A DNA stretch of 6,453 nt. It comes from Paracoccaceae bacterium. GTDB lineage: Bacteria; Pseudomonadota; Alphaproteobacteria; Rhodobacterales; Rhodobacteraceae. The notes beneath the pieces are model-generated. The model did no database searches, was not told where the DNA came from, and was given only the letters and a program-made list of their open reading frames with translations. Positions 1 to 5,969 of the stretch are shown in pieces (positions within the stretch are counted from its first letter, which is position 1; each line of letters opens with the position of its first letter). The stretch lies in NCBI GenBank assembly GCA_003512825.1, contig DOOI01000071.1, positions 1-6,453 on the forward strand. The letters are read 5' to 3'. Position numbers and translations under genes: made by a program.

Positions 1-12
1 CTCTTCCGATCT
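1..12. other. Illumina adapter remnant at contig end
   Basis: The first 12 bases, CTCTTCCGATCT, match the 3' end of the common Illumina TruSeq adapter. Read on the minus strand they give AGATCGGAAGAG, the usual adapter-trimming prefix. They sit exactly at the sequence edge and interrupt a minus-strand reading frame. This is best read as untrimmed adapter and not genomic sequence; any residues translated through it (after the Glu codon near position 14) are artificial. Confidence 0.93.
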
Positions 13-314
13 TCGCCAATGGTGGAGGTGCCCTGGAAGGGGCCGATGACCGTATTTGGCGGCGCGGCATCCGAGCAGACCGGCTTGCCATAGGGATCAA
101 GGCGCTCGGACATGTAGCCCTCGACGCCGTCGTCGATGATCCAATGGTCACAGCCATTGGGGTCGACCCAGATACCTGCGGTCATGGTTGAAAGATGATG
201 CGAGCGGAACCCGTAGTCTTGGGTTTTGTCGGTCTTCACCCGACCGCCGCCGCCTTCGCAGGCAGATAAAAGGCCGGCGATGGCGAGGAAAGAGATGGTT
301 TTCATGAAAGTCAT
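13..314 (-). CDS. Small lipoprotein, paralogue of the adjacent OmpA-family protein's N-terminal module (3' end missing)
   Basis: This gene is partial: about 101 codons are present before the adapter remnant. The product starts MTFMKTISFLAIAGLLSAC, a type II signal peptide with lipobox LSA-C; Cys19 would be the lipidated residue. Glu20 at position +2, not Asp, fits sorting to the outer membrane. A Gly-rich linker follows. Residues 49-80 form a module (W-V-D-P-x-G-C-x-H-W, D-D-G-x-E-G-Y-M-S, P-V-C) that matches residues 57-88 of the neighbouring OmpA protein at 20 of 32 positions, including Cys55 and Cys80. The ATG at 314 is chosen because GAGGAAGAGG overlaps the upstream stop codon and ends 4 bases before it. 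An in-frame ATG at 305 would also leave a working signal peptide. The gene lies 12 bases after the OmpA stop, so the two are probably co-transcribed and translationally coupled. Whether an OmpA domain follows cannot be seen. Function unknown. Confidence 0.75.
75..170 (-). repeat. Copy 1 of a 32-residue cysteine-containing module (coding)
   Basis: This encodes residues 49-80 of the lipoprotein: W-V-D-P-N-G-C-D-H-W, then D-D-G-V-E-G-Y-M-S, ending G-K-P-V-C. It pairs without gaps with the copy at 666-761 in the next gene (20 of 32 residues identical). The two Cys are conserved and could form a disulfide in the periplasm. I do not recognise a named domain for it. Confidence 0.8.
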
Positions 315-326
315 TTTGCCTCTTCC

Positions 327-929
327 TCAGCGAATGCAGATGATCTCGACGCGACGGTTGGCAGACATACCGGCAGCGGAATTATTGGCCGCTTTGGGCA
401 TACGCTCGCCATAGCCGCGCACATCGATGACTTTGGCGCCGACAGCAGAGGCGACAGCGGCCACTGCATTGGCACGATTATAGCTCAGGCGCATGTTATA
501 TTCGTCAGACGCCCGGCTATCGGTATGGCCTGCGATGATATAGGCGCGCGAATTCGCGGACTGGAAGAAGTTCGCCAGATTCTGGCGGCCGCCAGCAGAG
601 AGCTTGTAGCTGTTGGTCGCGAAATACTGATCCGTATTCATCACGCCGCAGACATTTTGGCGATGGCAGACCGGGATGCCTTGGCGGTTTACATGGGGAG
701 ACATGTAACCCTCAAAACCGTCATCCATGGCCCAATGCTCGCAGCCATCCGGGTCAACCCAGACAGTGGGAACATAACGCTCGCCCTTGGTATTTCGATC
801 GTTGTCAAAAAGGCGACCAAAAAGCCCGTCTTGGGCGAGTGCAGCATTGGCAGAAAAGATACCCAGAATGACCGACACAGCGGCAGCTGCTGTTACAGTC
901 TTTCGGGCGAATTTGGCGTGTTGTTTCAC
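327..929 (-). CDS. OmpA-family peptidoglycan-associated envelope protein
   Basis: The 200-residue product starts at a GTG, giving MKQHAKFARK followed by a hydrophobic stretch and a signal peptidase I site ALA-QD after residue 32. Residues 57-88 are the cysteine-containing module shared with the downstream lipoprotein. Residues about 104-199 are an OmpA C-terminal domain, with the G-H-T-D motif at 134-137, the N-x-x-L-S-x-x-R-A stretch around 145-153, and an N-R-R-V-E motif at 191-195. Asp137 and Arg152 correspond to the residues that bind meso-diaminopimelate of peptidoglycan in this family. The protein is expected to be periplasmic, tied to the cell wall, with no beta-barrel of its own. A longer frame begins at a GTG at 1001, but its extra 24 residues would bury the charged signal-peptide start. 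AGGG lies 8 bases before the GTG at 929. The lipoprotein gene follows after 12 bases. The family call is firm; the exact role is not. Confidence 0.87.
   Translation of the reverse strand: MKQHAKFARKTVTAAAAVSVILGIFSANAALAQDGLFGRLFDNDRNTKGERYVPTVWVDPDGCEHWAMDDGFEGYMSPHVNRQGIPVCHRQNVCGVMNTDQYFATNSYKLSAGGRQNLANFFQSANSRAYIIAGHTDSRASDEYNMRLSYNRANAVAAVASAVGAKVIDVRGYGERMPKAANNSAAGMSANRRVEIICIR
666..761 (-). repeat. Copy 2 of the 32-residue cysteine-containing module (coding)
   Basis: This encodes residues 57-88 of the OmpA-family protein: W-V-D-P-D-G-C-E-H-W, then D-D-G-F-E-G-Y-M-S, ending G-I-P-V-C. It lies between the signal peptide and the OmpA domain and aligns gaplessly with the copy at 75-170. 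DNA similarity is clear around the W-V-D-P codons, which fits an old local duplication. Confidence 0.8.
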
Positions 930-967
930 GGCTTCGACCCTATTTATCGTTATCCCCCTGAGTAGGT

Positions 968-989
968 TTTTGCAGAATTTCGCGCAAAA
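968..989. repeat. Inverted repeat TTTTGC-N10-GCAAAA upstream of the OmpA gene
   Basis: Two perfect 6-base arms, TTTTGC (968-973) and GCAAAA (984-989), flank a 10-base spacer, about 40 bases upstream of the preferred GTG start. It could be a dimeric regulator site or a weak leader hairpin. It lies in the 180-base gap between miaB and the OmpA gene, where I see no other gene and no clear terminator. A short inverted repeat like this can also arise by chance. Confidence 0.3.
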
Positions 990-1109
990 GGACAGTCCCA
1001 CCCAACATTAGGAGAGTTTGGAGGAAAATCTGCCGCCTGTGAAGCGGAATCTGGTGTAAGTTGTTGCCTTTAGGGAAACAGTTGCAATTTTAGGTGCGAA
1101 GGGAAAACC

Positions 1110-2429
1110 TCACAGGAGGTCAGCAGCCAAAGAATTCGTACCACTTGCCGTCACTCGCACACGCCGCAGATCACCGGGAGCAATTCCCTCCGCAGTTACA
1201 TGAACGGCATGAAGGTGATCGGATTTACCCACAAATTGACCTGGCTGGCGTCCGGGCTTCTCAAAAAGCACGCCCACTTCTTTTCCGACCATATTTTCTT
1301 GAGCCGCGCGCTGTTGGGATGTGCATAAAATTTGGAGGCGGCGCAGACGGTCATCGCCGATTTCGTCTGCAACATCGGGGCGCTCGGCAGCGGGGGTACC
1401 GGGGCGCGAGGAATATTTGAACGTATAGGCCATGCCGAAATTGACGGTGCGGATCAGGTCCAGCGTTTCTTCAAATTCGGCTTCCGTCTCTTCGGGGAAG
1501 GCGGCGATAAAATCTGACGACAAAAGAAGGTCGGGACGGGCATCGCGCAGGCGTTCGATCAAACGGAGATAGTCTTCGGCGGTATGACCTCTGTTCATGC
1601 GCTTGAGAATCCTGTCGGAGCCTGATTGCACGGGCAGATGCAGATAGGGCATCAGCTTGTCGAGATCGCCATGGGCGGCAATGAGGTCGTCGTCCATATC
1701 GCGGGGATGGGAGGTGGTGTAGCGCAGGCGCTCCAGCCCATCGACCTTGGCCAATTCTCGCAAGAGTCGCGCCAGCCCCCAATCGCCGTCGAAACCGACG
1801 CCGTGGTAGGCGTTGACGTTTTGGCCCAGCAACGTGATGTCGCGCACGCCACGCTCGACCAGATCGCGTGCCTCTTTGAGCACACGCTCTGCGGGGCGGC
1901 TGACTTCGGCACCACGGGTATAGGGCACAACGCAGAAGGCGCAGAATTTGTCGCAGCCTTCTTGCACGGTGAGAAAGGCCGCCGGGCCACGTTTGGCTTT
2001 GGGGCGTTCCGCGAGATGTTCGAATTTATCTTCTTCGGGGAAGTCTGTGTCGATGGCTTTTTCACCCGAGCGGGCGCGGGCTTCGAGTTCGGGTAGGCGG
2101 TGATAGGCTTGGGGGCCAACAACGAGATCCACCATGGGCGCGCGTGCGAGAATTTCTGCCCCTTCGGCTTGGGCCACACAGCCGGTGATGCCGATTTTCA
2201 GGTTGGGGTTCTCGGCCTTGAGGCCCCGCATCCGACCCAGTTCGTGATAGACTTTCTCGGCCGCCCGCTCGCGGATATGGCAGGTATTGAGCAAGATCAG
2301 ATCGGCGCCTTCAGCGGTATCGGTCTGGACATAGCCCTGCGCGCCCATGGTTTCGGCCATACGCTCGCTGTCATAGACGTTCATCTGGCAACCATAGGTC
2401 TTGATGAAGAGCTTTTTCGGCTCGGTCAT
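1110..2429 (-). CDS. miaB: tRNA-2-methylthio-N6-dimethylallyladenosine synthase (MiaB)
   Basis: MiaB is a radical-SAM methylthiotransferase. It adds a methylthio group at C2 of N6-isopentenyl-A37 in tRNAs that read codons starting with U. The 439-residue product is full length. The N-terminal methylthiotransferase domain (about 5-125) carries three Cys ligands of the auxiliary 4Fe-4S cluster: Cys14 (K-T-Y-G-C-Q-M-N), Cys50 (L-N-T-C-H-I-R-E) and Cys84 (T-G-C-V-A-Q). The radical-SAM core has the C-x3-C-x2-C motif at Cys159, Cys163 and Cys166. The C-terminal 65 or so residues form a TRAM RNA-binding domain. The related methylthiotransferases RimO and MtaB are less likely, given the match to MiaB-type motifs such as N-T-C-x-I-R-E-x-A. 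The ATG at 2429 has AAGGA 8 bases upstream. It is divergent from the glycosyltransferase-like gene across 138 bases. The nearest gene downstream, the OmpA gene, starts 180 bases later. Confidence 0.96.
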   Translation of the reverse strand: MTEPKKLFIKTYGCQMNVYDSERMAETMGAQGYVQTDTAEGADLILLNTCHIRERAAEKVYHELGRMRGLKAENPNLKIGITGCVAQAEGAEILARAPMVDLVVGPQAYHRLPELEARARSGEKAIDTDFPEEDKFEHLAERPKAKRGPAAFLTVQEGCDKFCAFCVVPYTRGAEVSRPAERVLKEARDLVERGVRDITLLGQNVNAYHGVGFDGDWGLARLLRELAKVDGLERLRYTTSHPRDMDDDLIAAHGDLDKLMPYLHLPVQSGSDRILKRMNRGHTAEDYLRLIERLRDARPDLLLSSDFIAAFPEETEAEFEETLDLIRTVNFGMAYTFKYSSRPGTPAAERPDVADEIGDDRLRRLQILCTSQQRAAQENMVGKEVGVLFEKPGRQPGQFVGKSDHLHAVHVTAEGIAPGDLRRVRVTASGTNSLAADLL

Positions 2430-2567
2430 GGGCGTATTCCTTTGGTTTGATCGTCACGACAGGATCTGTGGCGCAGAAAGCAGGGCTGACATAGCGTTGG
2501 CGGGCTTGCCTTGCAATGCGCGGGGATTTACCCGAATTTGGCGGCAATTGCCATCAGAGGCCTTTTC

Positions 2568-3437
2568 ATGCGTTATTCCAATCTGGGTGAGTTTTTTTCG
2601 ACAGGCAAAGAAGCATTGGCGAAAGGACCCATTGCCATCGTTTTTTGCGAAGACGAGACCGAGATTGCCTCGACGCTGCGTCATCATTTGGCCTGCGGAT
2701 TCGCGCAGATACTGGTGTTGATGCAGGAGGATTTTTTGCTGGCCGAGGACGTGGCCGACAAGGTGCACCGCATCAATTCGCCCGCCCCCACAACTCAGGT
2801 CGTGCAAGAGAGTATCAATCGCCTGATCGAAGCCGCGCCGGGGCTGTGGTTCTATTATTGCTTCAATGGAGAATACCTGTTTTTCCCCTTTTCGGAAAAA
2901 CGCACCGTTGGAGAAATGCTGACGTTTCACACTGAGGAACGCCGCGATGCGATGTTGGCCTATGTGATCGACCTTTATGCGGGGGATCTGACCGCACATC
3001 CTGACGGGGTCTCGTTGGAGGATGCTTATCTAGATAAATCAGGCTATTACGCGCTTGCTCGACCCGATGCATCCAATAACAATTATCCAAAAGAACGCCA
3101 GTTGGATTTCTTCGGTGGTCTGCGCTGGAGATACGAGGAGCATATTCCCGCAGCGCGGCGCAAGATTGACCGGATCAGCATATTCAGGGCCAAGCCGGGC
3201 CTGAGGCTGCGGGACGATCACACATTCAATGACGAAGAATACAACACCTACGCTTGCCCTTGGCACCATAATCTGACGGCGGCTGTATGTTCATTTCGCA
3301 CTGCAAAAGCGCTCAAGCGCAATCCGGGTTCCAGCTTTGATATCGAGACGTTCCGGTGGCACAACTCCATCCCGTTTCAATGGCACTCGCGTCAATTGCT
3401 CGACCTCGGCCTGATGGAGCCGGGACAGTGGTTTTGA
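2568..3437 (+). CDS. Glycosyltransferase family 2-like protein with altered D-x-D region
   Basis: The product is 289 residues with no signal peptide or membrane segment, so probably cytoplasmic. The start (residues 20-50: an I-A-I-V-F strand, an E-D-E-T-E segment, then H-H-L-A-C-G-F and I-L-V-L) follows the pattern of GT2/GT92-like transferases, where a K/N-E-x-x-x-I-x-E segment precedes a H-x-x-x-G strand. Around residue 94, a Trp leads into F-N-G-E-Y-L-F-F-P where such enzymes usually have D-x-D-E-F. V-I-D-L-Y (133-137), a G-G-L-R-W-R segment and His218 also suit the family. The ATG at 2568 is preceded by AGAGG at 7 bases; a TTG frame extends upstream to 2511 but has no such site. The gene converges on the sulfotransferase gene with a 10-base gap. 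Sugar donor and acceptor are unknown. The family call is from remembered pattern, and the altered motif leaves activity uncertain. Confidence 0.6.
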   Translation: MRYSNLGEFFSTGKEALAKGPIAIVFCEDETEIASTLRHHLACGFAQILVLMQEDFLLAEDVADKVHRINSPAPTTQVVQESINRLIEAAPGLWFYYCFNGEYLFFPFSEKRTVGEMLTFHTEERRDAMLAYVIDLYAGDLTAHPDGVSLEDAYLDKSGYYALARPDASNNNYPKERQLDFFGGLRWRYEEHIPAARRKIDRISIFRAKPGLRLRDDHTFNDEEYNTYACPWHHNLTAAVCSFRTAKALKRNPGSSFDIETFRWHNSIPFQWHSRQLLDLGLMEPGQWF

Positions 3438-3447
3438 GTGCATCGGC

Positions 3448-4074
3448 CTAGGTGCCGTAACCTGTCGGCAAGTAGCCCCCGGCGGCGCGGATCCTGTCCC
3501 AGATGGCATAATCTGCCGCCAGCGCCGTGCGAATGCGTTGATCAGCCTCGGCGCTCAGATCTGTGGGCACAATCGGCGAGACATTATGAGGCTTGGTTCG
3601 CACATCTTTGCCCAGACGCTCGGAAATAAATGCCGTCATCAGCCCATCTTCATGGGAAAAGAGATGATGAATGCCAACCTCGCCTGTGGCGTTGGACAGA
3701 AATTCCAGTTGTGGACCAACCGCAGCATAGGCAGGCGGATCTGAGGCGATGGCGGCGAGGGCAAATTCCTCGAAGCTGACGTTTTCCGTGCTTTGACTTG
3801 CGCGGGTCAGTTCGGGACGCTGGCGGTATTTGTACCAGCTTCGCAGATATTCGAGCGGCTCACGCATGGCAGCAACGCGTTCCGGCTTGAGCCCATACGC
3901 CCCTTCAAGAAAGGGCTCGAAGTGACGTTCGTATTTTCGAACCGTCATGTGCTTGAACCGTGGCTGCCCTGCCAGCACGATTTGTGCATGTTTTCGAAGC
4001 GCCATGTAGAGCGCCGTGCTGCCAGTTTTCGGGGTCGCGAAGACGGCGATATTGGCAGTGGCGAAAACGAGCAT
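3448..4074 (-). CDS. Sulfotransferase-family protein
   Basis: The product is 208 residues. Near the N-terminus, A-T-P-K-T-G-S-T-A-L (13-22, P-K-T-G-S-T at 15-20) is the 5'-phosphosulfate-binding loop of PAPS-dependent sulfotransferases. About 50 residues later, M-R-E-P-L-E-Y-L-R-S-W-Y has the R-x7-S pattern (Arg71, Ser79) that contacts the 3'-phosphate. Such enzymes move sulfate from PAPS to a hydroxyl or amine on carbohydrates, lipids or small molecules. There is no signal peptide, so it is cytoplasmic. The ATG at 4074 has GGAG 5 bases upstream. It lies 69 bases downstream of lldD on the same strand, separated by a strong hairpin, and its 3' end is 10 bases from the convergent glycosyltransferase-like gene. 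That pairing hints at glycan sulfation but does not prove it. It is somewhat short for the family; the substrate cannot be told. Confidence 0.8.
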   Translation of the reverse strand: MLVFATANIAVFATPKTGSTALYMALRKHAQIVLAGQPRFKHMTVRKYERHFEPFLEGAYGLKPERVAAMREPLEYLRSWYKYRQRPELTRASQSTENVSFEEFALAAIASDPPAYAAVGPQLEFLSNATGEVGIHHLFSHEDGLMTAFISERLGKDVRTKPHNVSPIVPTDLSAEADQRIRTALAADYAIWDRIRAAGGYLPTGYGT

Positions 4075-4086
4075 CGGCTCTCCGAA

Positions 4087-4125
4087 GGGTTGCGGCGGAC
4101 GAGATCACTCTGCCCGCCGCAGCCC
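4087..4125 (-). repeat. GC-rich 12-bp intergenic hairpin between lldD and the sulfotransferase gene
   Basis: GGGTTGCGGCGG (4087-4098) pairs with CCGCCGCAGCCC (4114-4125): 11 Watson-Crick pairs and one wobble or mismatch around a 15-base loop. In the minus-strand transcript it starts about 18 bases after the lldD stop and ends 2 bases before the CGGAGAG ribosome-binding region of the sulfotransferase gene. No U-run follows, so it is not a textbook intrinsic terminator. It could instead act as a partial terminator, as an RNA 3'-end stabiliser for lldD, or as a structure that limits translation of the next gene. Confidence 0.65.
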
Positions 4126-4143
4126 TGAGACGCAAGGAGGGCG

Positions 4144-5310
4144 TCAGGATTGCCAGCGGCCAGAGAAGCCTTCGGGGATTTGCAAAATGTCGCGGCCCAA
4201 TTCATCAATGCGGCGGCGACCGCAGAGCGCCATGGAGATGTCCATTTCGCGGTGGATGACTTCCAGCGACTTGGTGACGCCCGCCTCTCCCATGGCACCG
4301 AGGCCATAGATGAAGGCGCGGCCAATCCACGTGCCTTTTGCGCCCATGGAGACCGCTTTGAGAACGTCTTGGCCCGAGCGCACGCCACTATCGAGATGCA
4401 CTTCGATCTTGTCGCCGACGGCGTCAAGGATCGGGTCGAGGGCCCGGATGGATGAAATCGCGCCGTCTAGCTGGCGACCGCCGTGATTTGACACCACGAT
4501 CGCATCCGCACCGACATTAAGCGCCATTTTGGCGTCTTCGGGATCGAGGATGCCTTTGAGGATGACAGGGCCGCCCCACATATCCTTGATTTTCTTGATC
4601 TTGTCCCAATCGAGTCGCGGATCGAACTGTTCTGCGGTCCAGCTCATCAGCGAAGATGCATCCGAGATGCCCTTCACATGGCCGACAATATTGCCGAATT
4701 GCCGCCGCTTGGTGCCCAGCATTTCCAGCCCCCACGCCCATTTTGTGGCGAGGTTGGCAATAGTGGACGGGGTGAGTTTGGGCGGGGCAGAAAGACCGTT
4801 CTTGAGGTCTTTGTGCCGTTGGCCAAGGATTTGAAGGTCAAGCGTAATGACCAGCGCGGAGCATTTGGCATCCTTGGCGCGCTGGATCAGGCGGTGCAGG
4901 TAGTCCTCGTCGTTCATGACGTAGAGCTGAAACCAGAAGGGTTTATCGGTGTTCTCGGCCACATCTTCGATCGAGCAGATCGACATGGTGGACAGGGTAA
5001 AAGGCACCCCGAACTTTGCAGCGGCGCGCGCGGCTTTGATCTCGCCATCCGCGTGCTGCATCCCGGTCATGCCAACAGGCGCGAGCGCGACGGGCATGCT
5101 TACGTCTTGGCCGATCAGCTGGGATTTGGTCGAGCGACCCGACATATCGACGGCCACGCGCTGGCGCAGGCGGATCTGGTCGAAGTCGGAGACGTTTTCG
5201 CGGAAGGTTTGCTCGGTCCATGAACCGCTTTCGCAATAATCGTAGAACATCTTTGGCACACGCCGTTTGTAGATCTTCTTCAGGTCTCCGATGTTCGTAA
5301 TCACGGCCAT
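4144..5310 (-). CDS. lldD: FMN-dependent L-lactate dehydrogenase / alpha-hydroxy-acid oxidising enzyme
   Basis: The product is 388 residues, close in length and sequence pattern to E. coli LldD, which oxidises L-lactate to pyruvate and passes electrons to the quinone pool at the inner membrane. It is a single TIM-barrel FMN domain. Visible family residues are Tyr25 (F-Y-D-Y), the M-P-V-A-L-A-P-V-G strand (72-80), Q-L-Y at 128-130, Asp158 and Arg165, Lys252 (L-K-G-I), the catalytic His276 with Arg279 in S-N-H-G-G-R-Q-L-D-G, and the FMN-phosphate segments D-S-G (307-309) and G-R (330-331). The ATG at 5310 has an excellent GAGGAGG 7 bases upstream. The gene is divergent from the MaoC gene across 134 bases, and the sulfotransferase gene follows after the hairpin. 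Related enzymes act on glycolate, mandelate or other 2-hydroxy acids; lactate is the likeliest substrate but is not fixed by sequence alone. Confidence 0.9.
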   Translation of the reverse strand: MAVITNIGDLKKIYKRRVPKMFYDYCESGSWTEQTFRENVSDFDQIRLRQRVAVDMSGRSTKSQLIGQDVSMPVALAPVGMTGMQHADGEIKAARAAAKFGVPFTLSTMSICSIEDVAENTDKPFWFQLYVMNDEDYLHRLIQRAKDAKCSALVITLDLQILGQRHKDLKNGLSAPPKLTPSTIANLATKWAWGLEMLGTKRRQFGNIVGHVKGISDASSLMSWTAEQFDPRLDWDKIKKIKDMWGGPVILKGILDPEDAKMALNVGADAIVVSNHGGRQLDGAISSIRALDPILDAVGDKIEVHLDSGVRSGQDVLKAVSMGAKGTWIGRAFIYGLGAMGEAGVTKSLEVIHREMDISMALCGRRRIDELGRDILQIPEGFSGRWQS

Positions 5311-5444
5311 GTGACAGCCTCCTCGCCAAACTGGTCATTCAACCTTACCAAAACAGCCATAAAGTCCAAAAGGCAAGCCATTGCTTCATGGACGCGGCTT
5401 CGTCACTCTTGGGGTAGGTCGCAGAAAACACATATGGGGCGTGC

Positions 5445-5885
5445 ATGTATTTCGAAGATTTCCACATCGGCTTTCACTTCACCACAGGCTCACGGCTACT
5501 GACGCTGGAGGAGATTGTGACGTTTGCCCGACAATATGATCCCCAGCCATTTCACATTGACGAGGCCGCTGCCAAAACCTCGCTCTACGGGGGAATTATC
5601 GCGTCTGGCTTTCACACCATGACCACGGCCTTTGCCTTGTCGCTAGAGACCGGGCTTTGGGCGAAGGCCTCGATGGGATCGCCGGGCATGGAAGAGGTGC
5701 GGTGGCTCAAACCAGTTCGGCCCGGCGATACGCTGACTGTGAACGCCGAAGTCACTGAGTCGGAGGCGTCGAAGTCGCGGCCAGATATCGGGCGCACGGC
5801 GATGCTGTATCAGACCTATAATCAGCACGGTGAAGAGGTGATGCGCTGGAGAACCACGCATTTGCTCAAACGCCGTCCGGGGTGA
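5445..5885 (+). CDS. MaoC-family (hot-dog fold) acyl-CoA hydratase/dehydratase
   Basis: The product is a 146-residue single hot-dog domain, the usual size for stand-alone MaoC-like proteins. The hydratase motif is clear: A-R-Q-Y-D-P-Q-P-F-H-I-D around residues 28-39, with Asp32 and His37 matching the catalytic pair of R-specific enoyl-CoA hydratases, then A-A-A-K-T-S-L-Y-G-G and I-I-A-S-G-F-H-T. The family adds water to enoyl-CoA thioesters or removes it from hydroxyacyl-CoA; the exact acyl substrate is unknown. The ATG at 5445 is chosen because the family N-terminus, F-E-D-F-x-x-G, begins directly after it. Its ribosome-binding site is weak, only GGGG about 5 bases upstream. An out-of-frame ATG sits at 5434. 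The gene is divergent from lldD and 84 bases before the ZIP gene on the same strand. The family is secure; the physiological role is open. Confidence 0.88.
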   Translation: MYFEDFHIGFHFTTGSRLLTLEEIVTFARQYDPQPFHIDEAAAKTSLYGGIIASGFHTMTTAFALSLETGLWAKASMGSPGMEEVRWLKPVRPGDTLTVNAEVTESEASKSRPDIGRTAMLYQTYNQHGEEVMRWRTTHLLKRRPG

Positions 5886-5893
5886 GCAGGAAA

Positions 5894-5920
5894 TGCAATT
5901 GAGAATTACTTGCAACTAAT
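5894..5920. promoter_or_regulatory. Candidate metal-regulator operator upstream of the ZIP gene
   Basis: Two overlapping AT-rich palindromic elements stand out: TGCAA-N11-TTGCA (5894-5914, with further matching inner bases) and ATTACTTGCAACTAAT (5905-5920, symmetric except for one C/C pair). They lie 50-76 bases before the ATG of the metal transporter, where a repressor site is expected. TGCAA/TTGCA half-sites recall Fur-superfamily (Mur/Fur) operators of alphaproteobacteria, but this is from memory. The regulator and metal are not established. Confidence 0.35.
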
Positions 5921-5927
5921 CTCGCAG

Positions 5928-5939
5928 CACGCTAGCGTG
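5928..5939. repeat. Perfect 12-bp palindrome CACGCTAGCGTG
   Basis: This is a perfect self-complementary 12-mer 31 bases upstream of the ZIP gene start and 43 bases after the MaoC stop. It could be a dimeric regulator site. No T-run follows, so it is a poor intrinsic terminator for the MaoC gene. Confidence 0.45.
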
Positions 5940-5969
5940 GCGGCAACGTTGTCAACCTGAGGAAAACAC

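Noticed and set aside
525..965. 146-codon plus-strand open frame opposite the OmpA gene
   Set aside because: It lies antisense to a gene with clear domain motifs and a signal peptide; the translation shows no recognisable pattern.
1626..2096. 156-codon plus-strand frame, and other frames antisense or shifted within miaB
   Set aside because: They overlap the firmly identified MiaB coding sequence, and their residue composition looks like a shadow of a GC-rich gene.
2488..2516. Possible miaB promoter (TTGCAA, 17 bases, TATGTC on the minus strand)
   Set aside because: The spacing is good, but only 4 of 6 and 3 of 6 consensus bases match; too weak to annotate.
2543..2552. Palindrome GGCAATTGCC before the glycosyltransferase-like gene, recurring inside the ZIP coding region
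   Set aside because: It is short, one of the two copies lies in coding sequence, and a repeat of this length is expected by chance in a window of this size.
2511..2567. TTG-initiated 19-residue extension of the glycosyltransferase-like gene
   Set aside because: There is no ribosome-binding site before the TTG, whereas the ATG at 2568 has AGAGG at 7 bases.
5328..5349. TGGT-N11-ACCA in the lldD-MaoC divergent gap as an LldR/GntR-type operator
   Set aside because: FadR-subfamily GntR operators usually have about 3 bases between TGGT and ACCA; the 11-base spacing does not fit.
5434..5502. Out-of-frame ATG and short open frame overlapping the start of the MaoC gene
   Set aside because: It is short, has no similarity visible, and the MaoC N-terminal pattern begins at the ATG at 5445.
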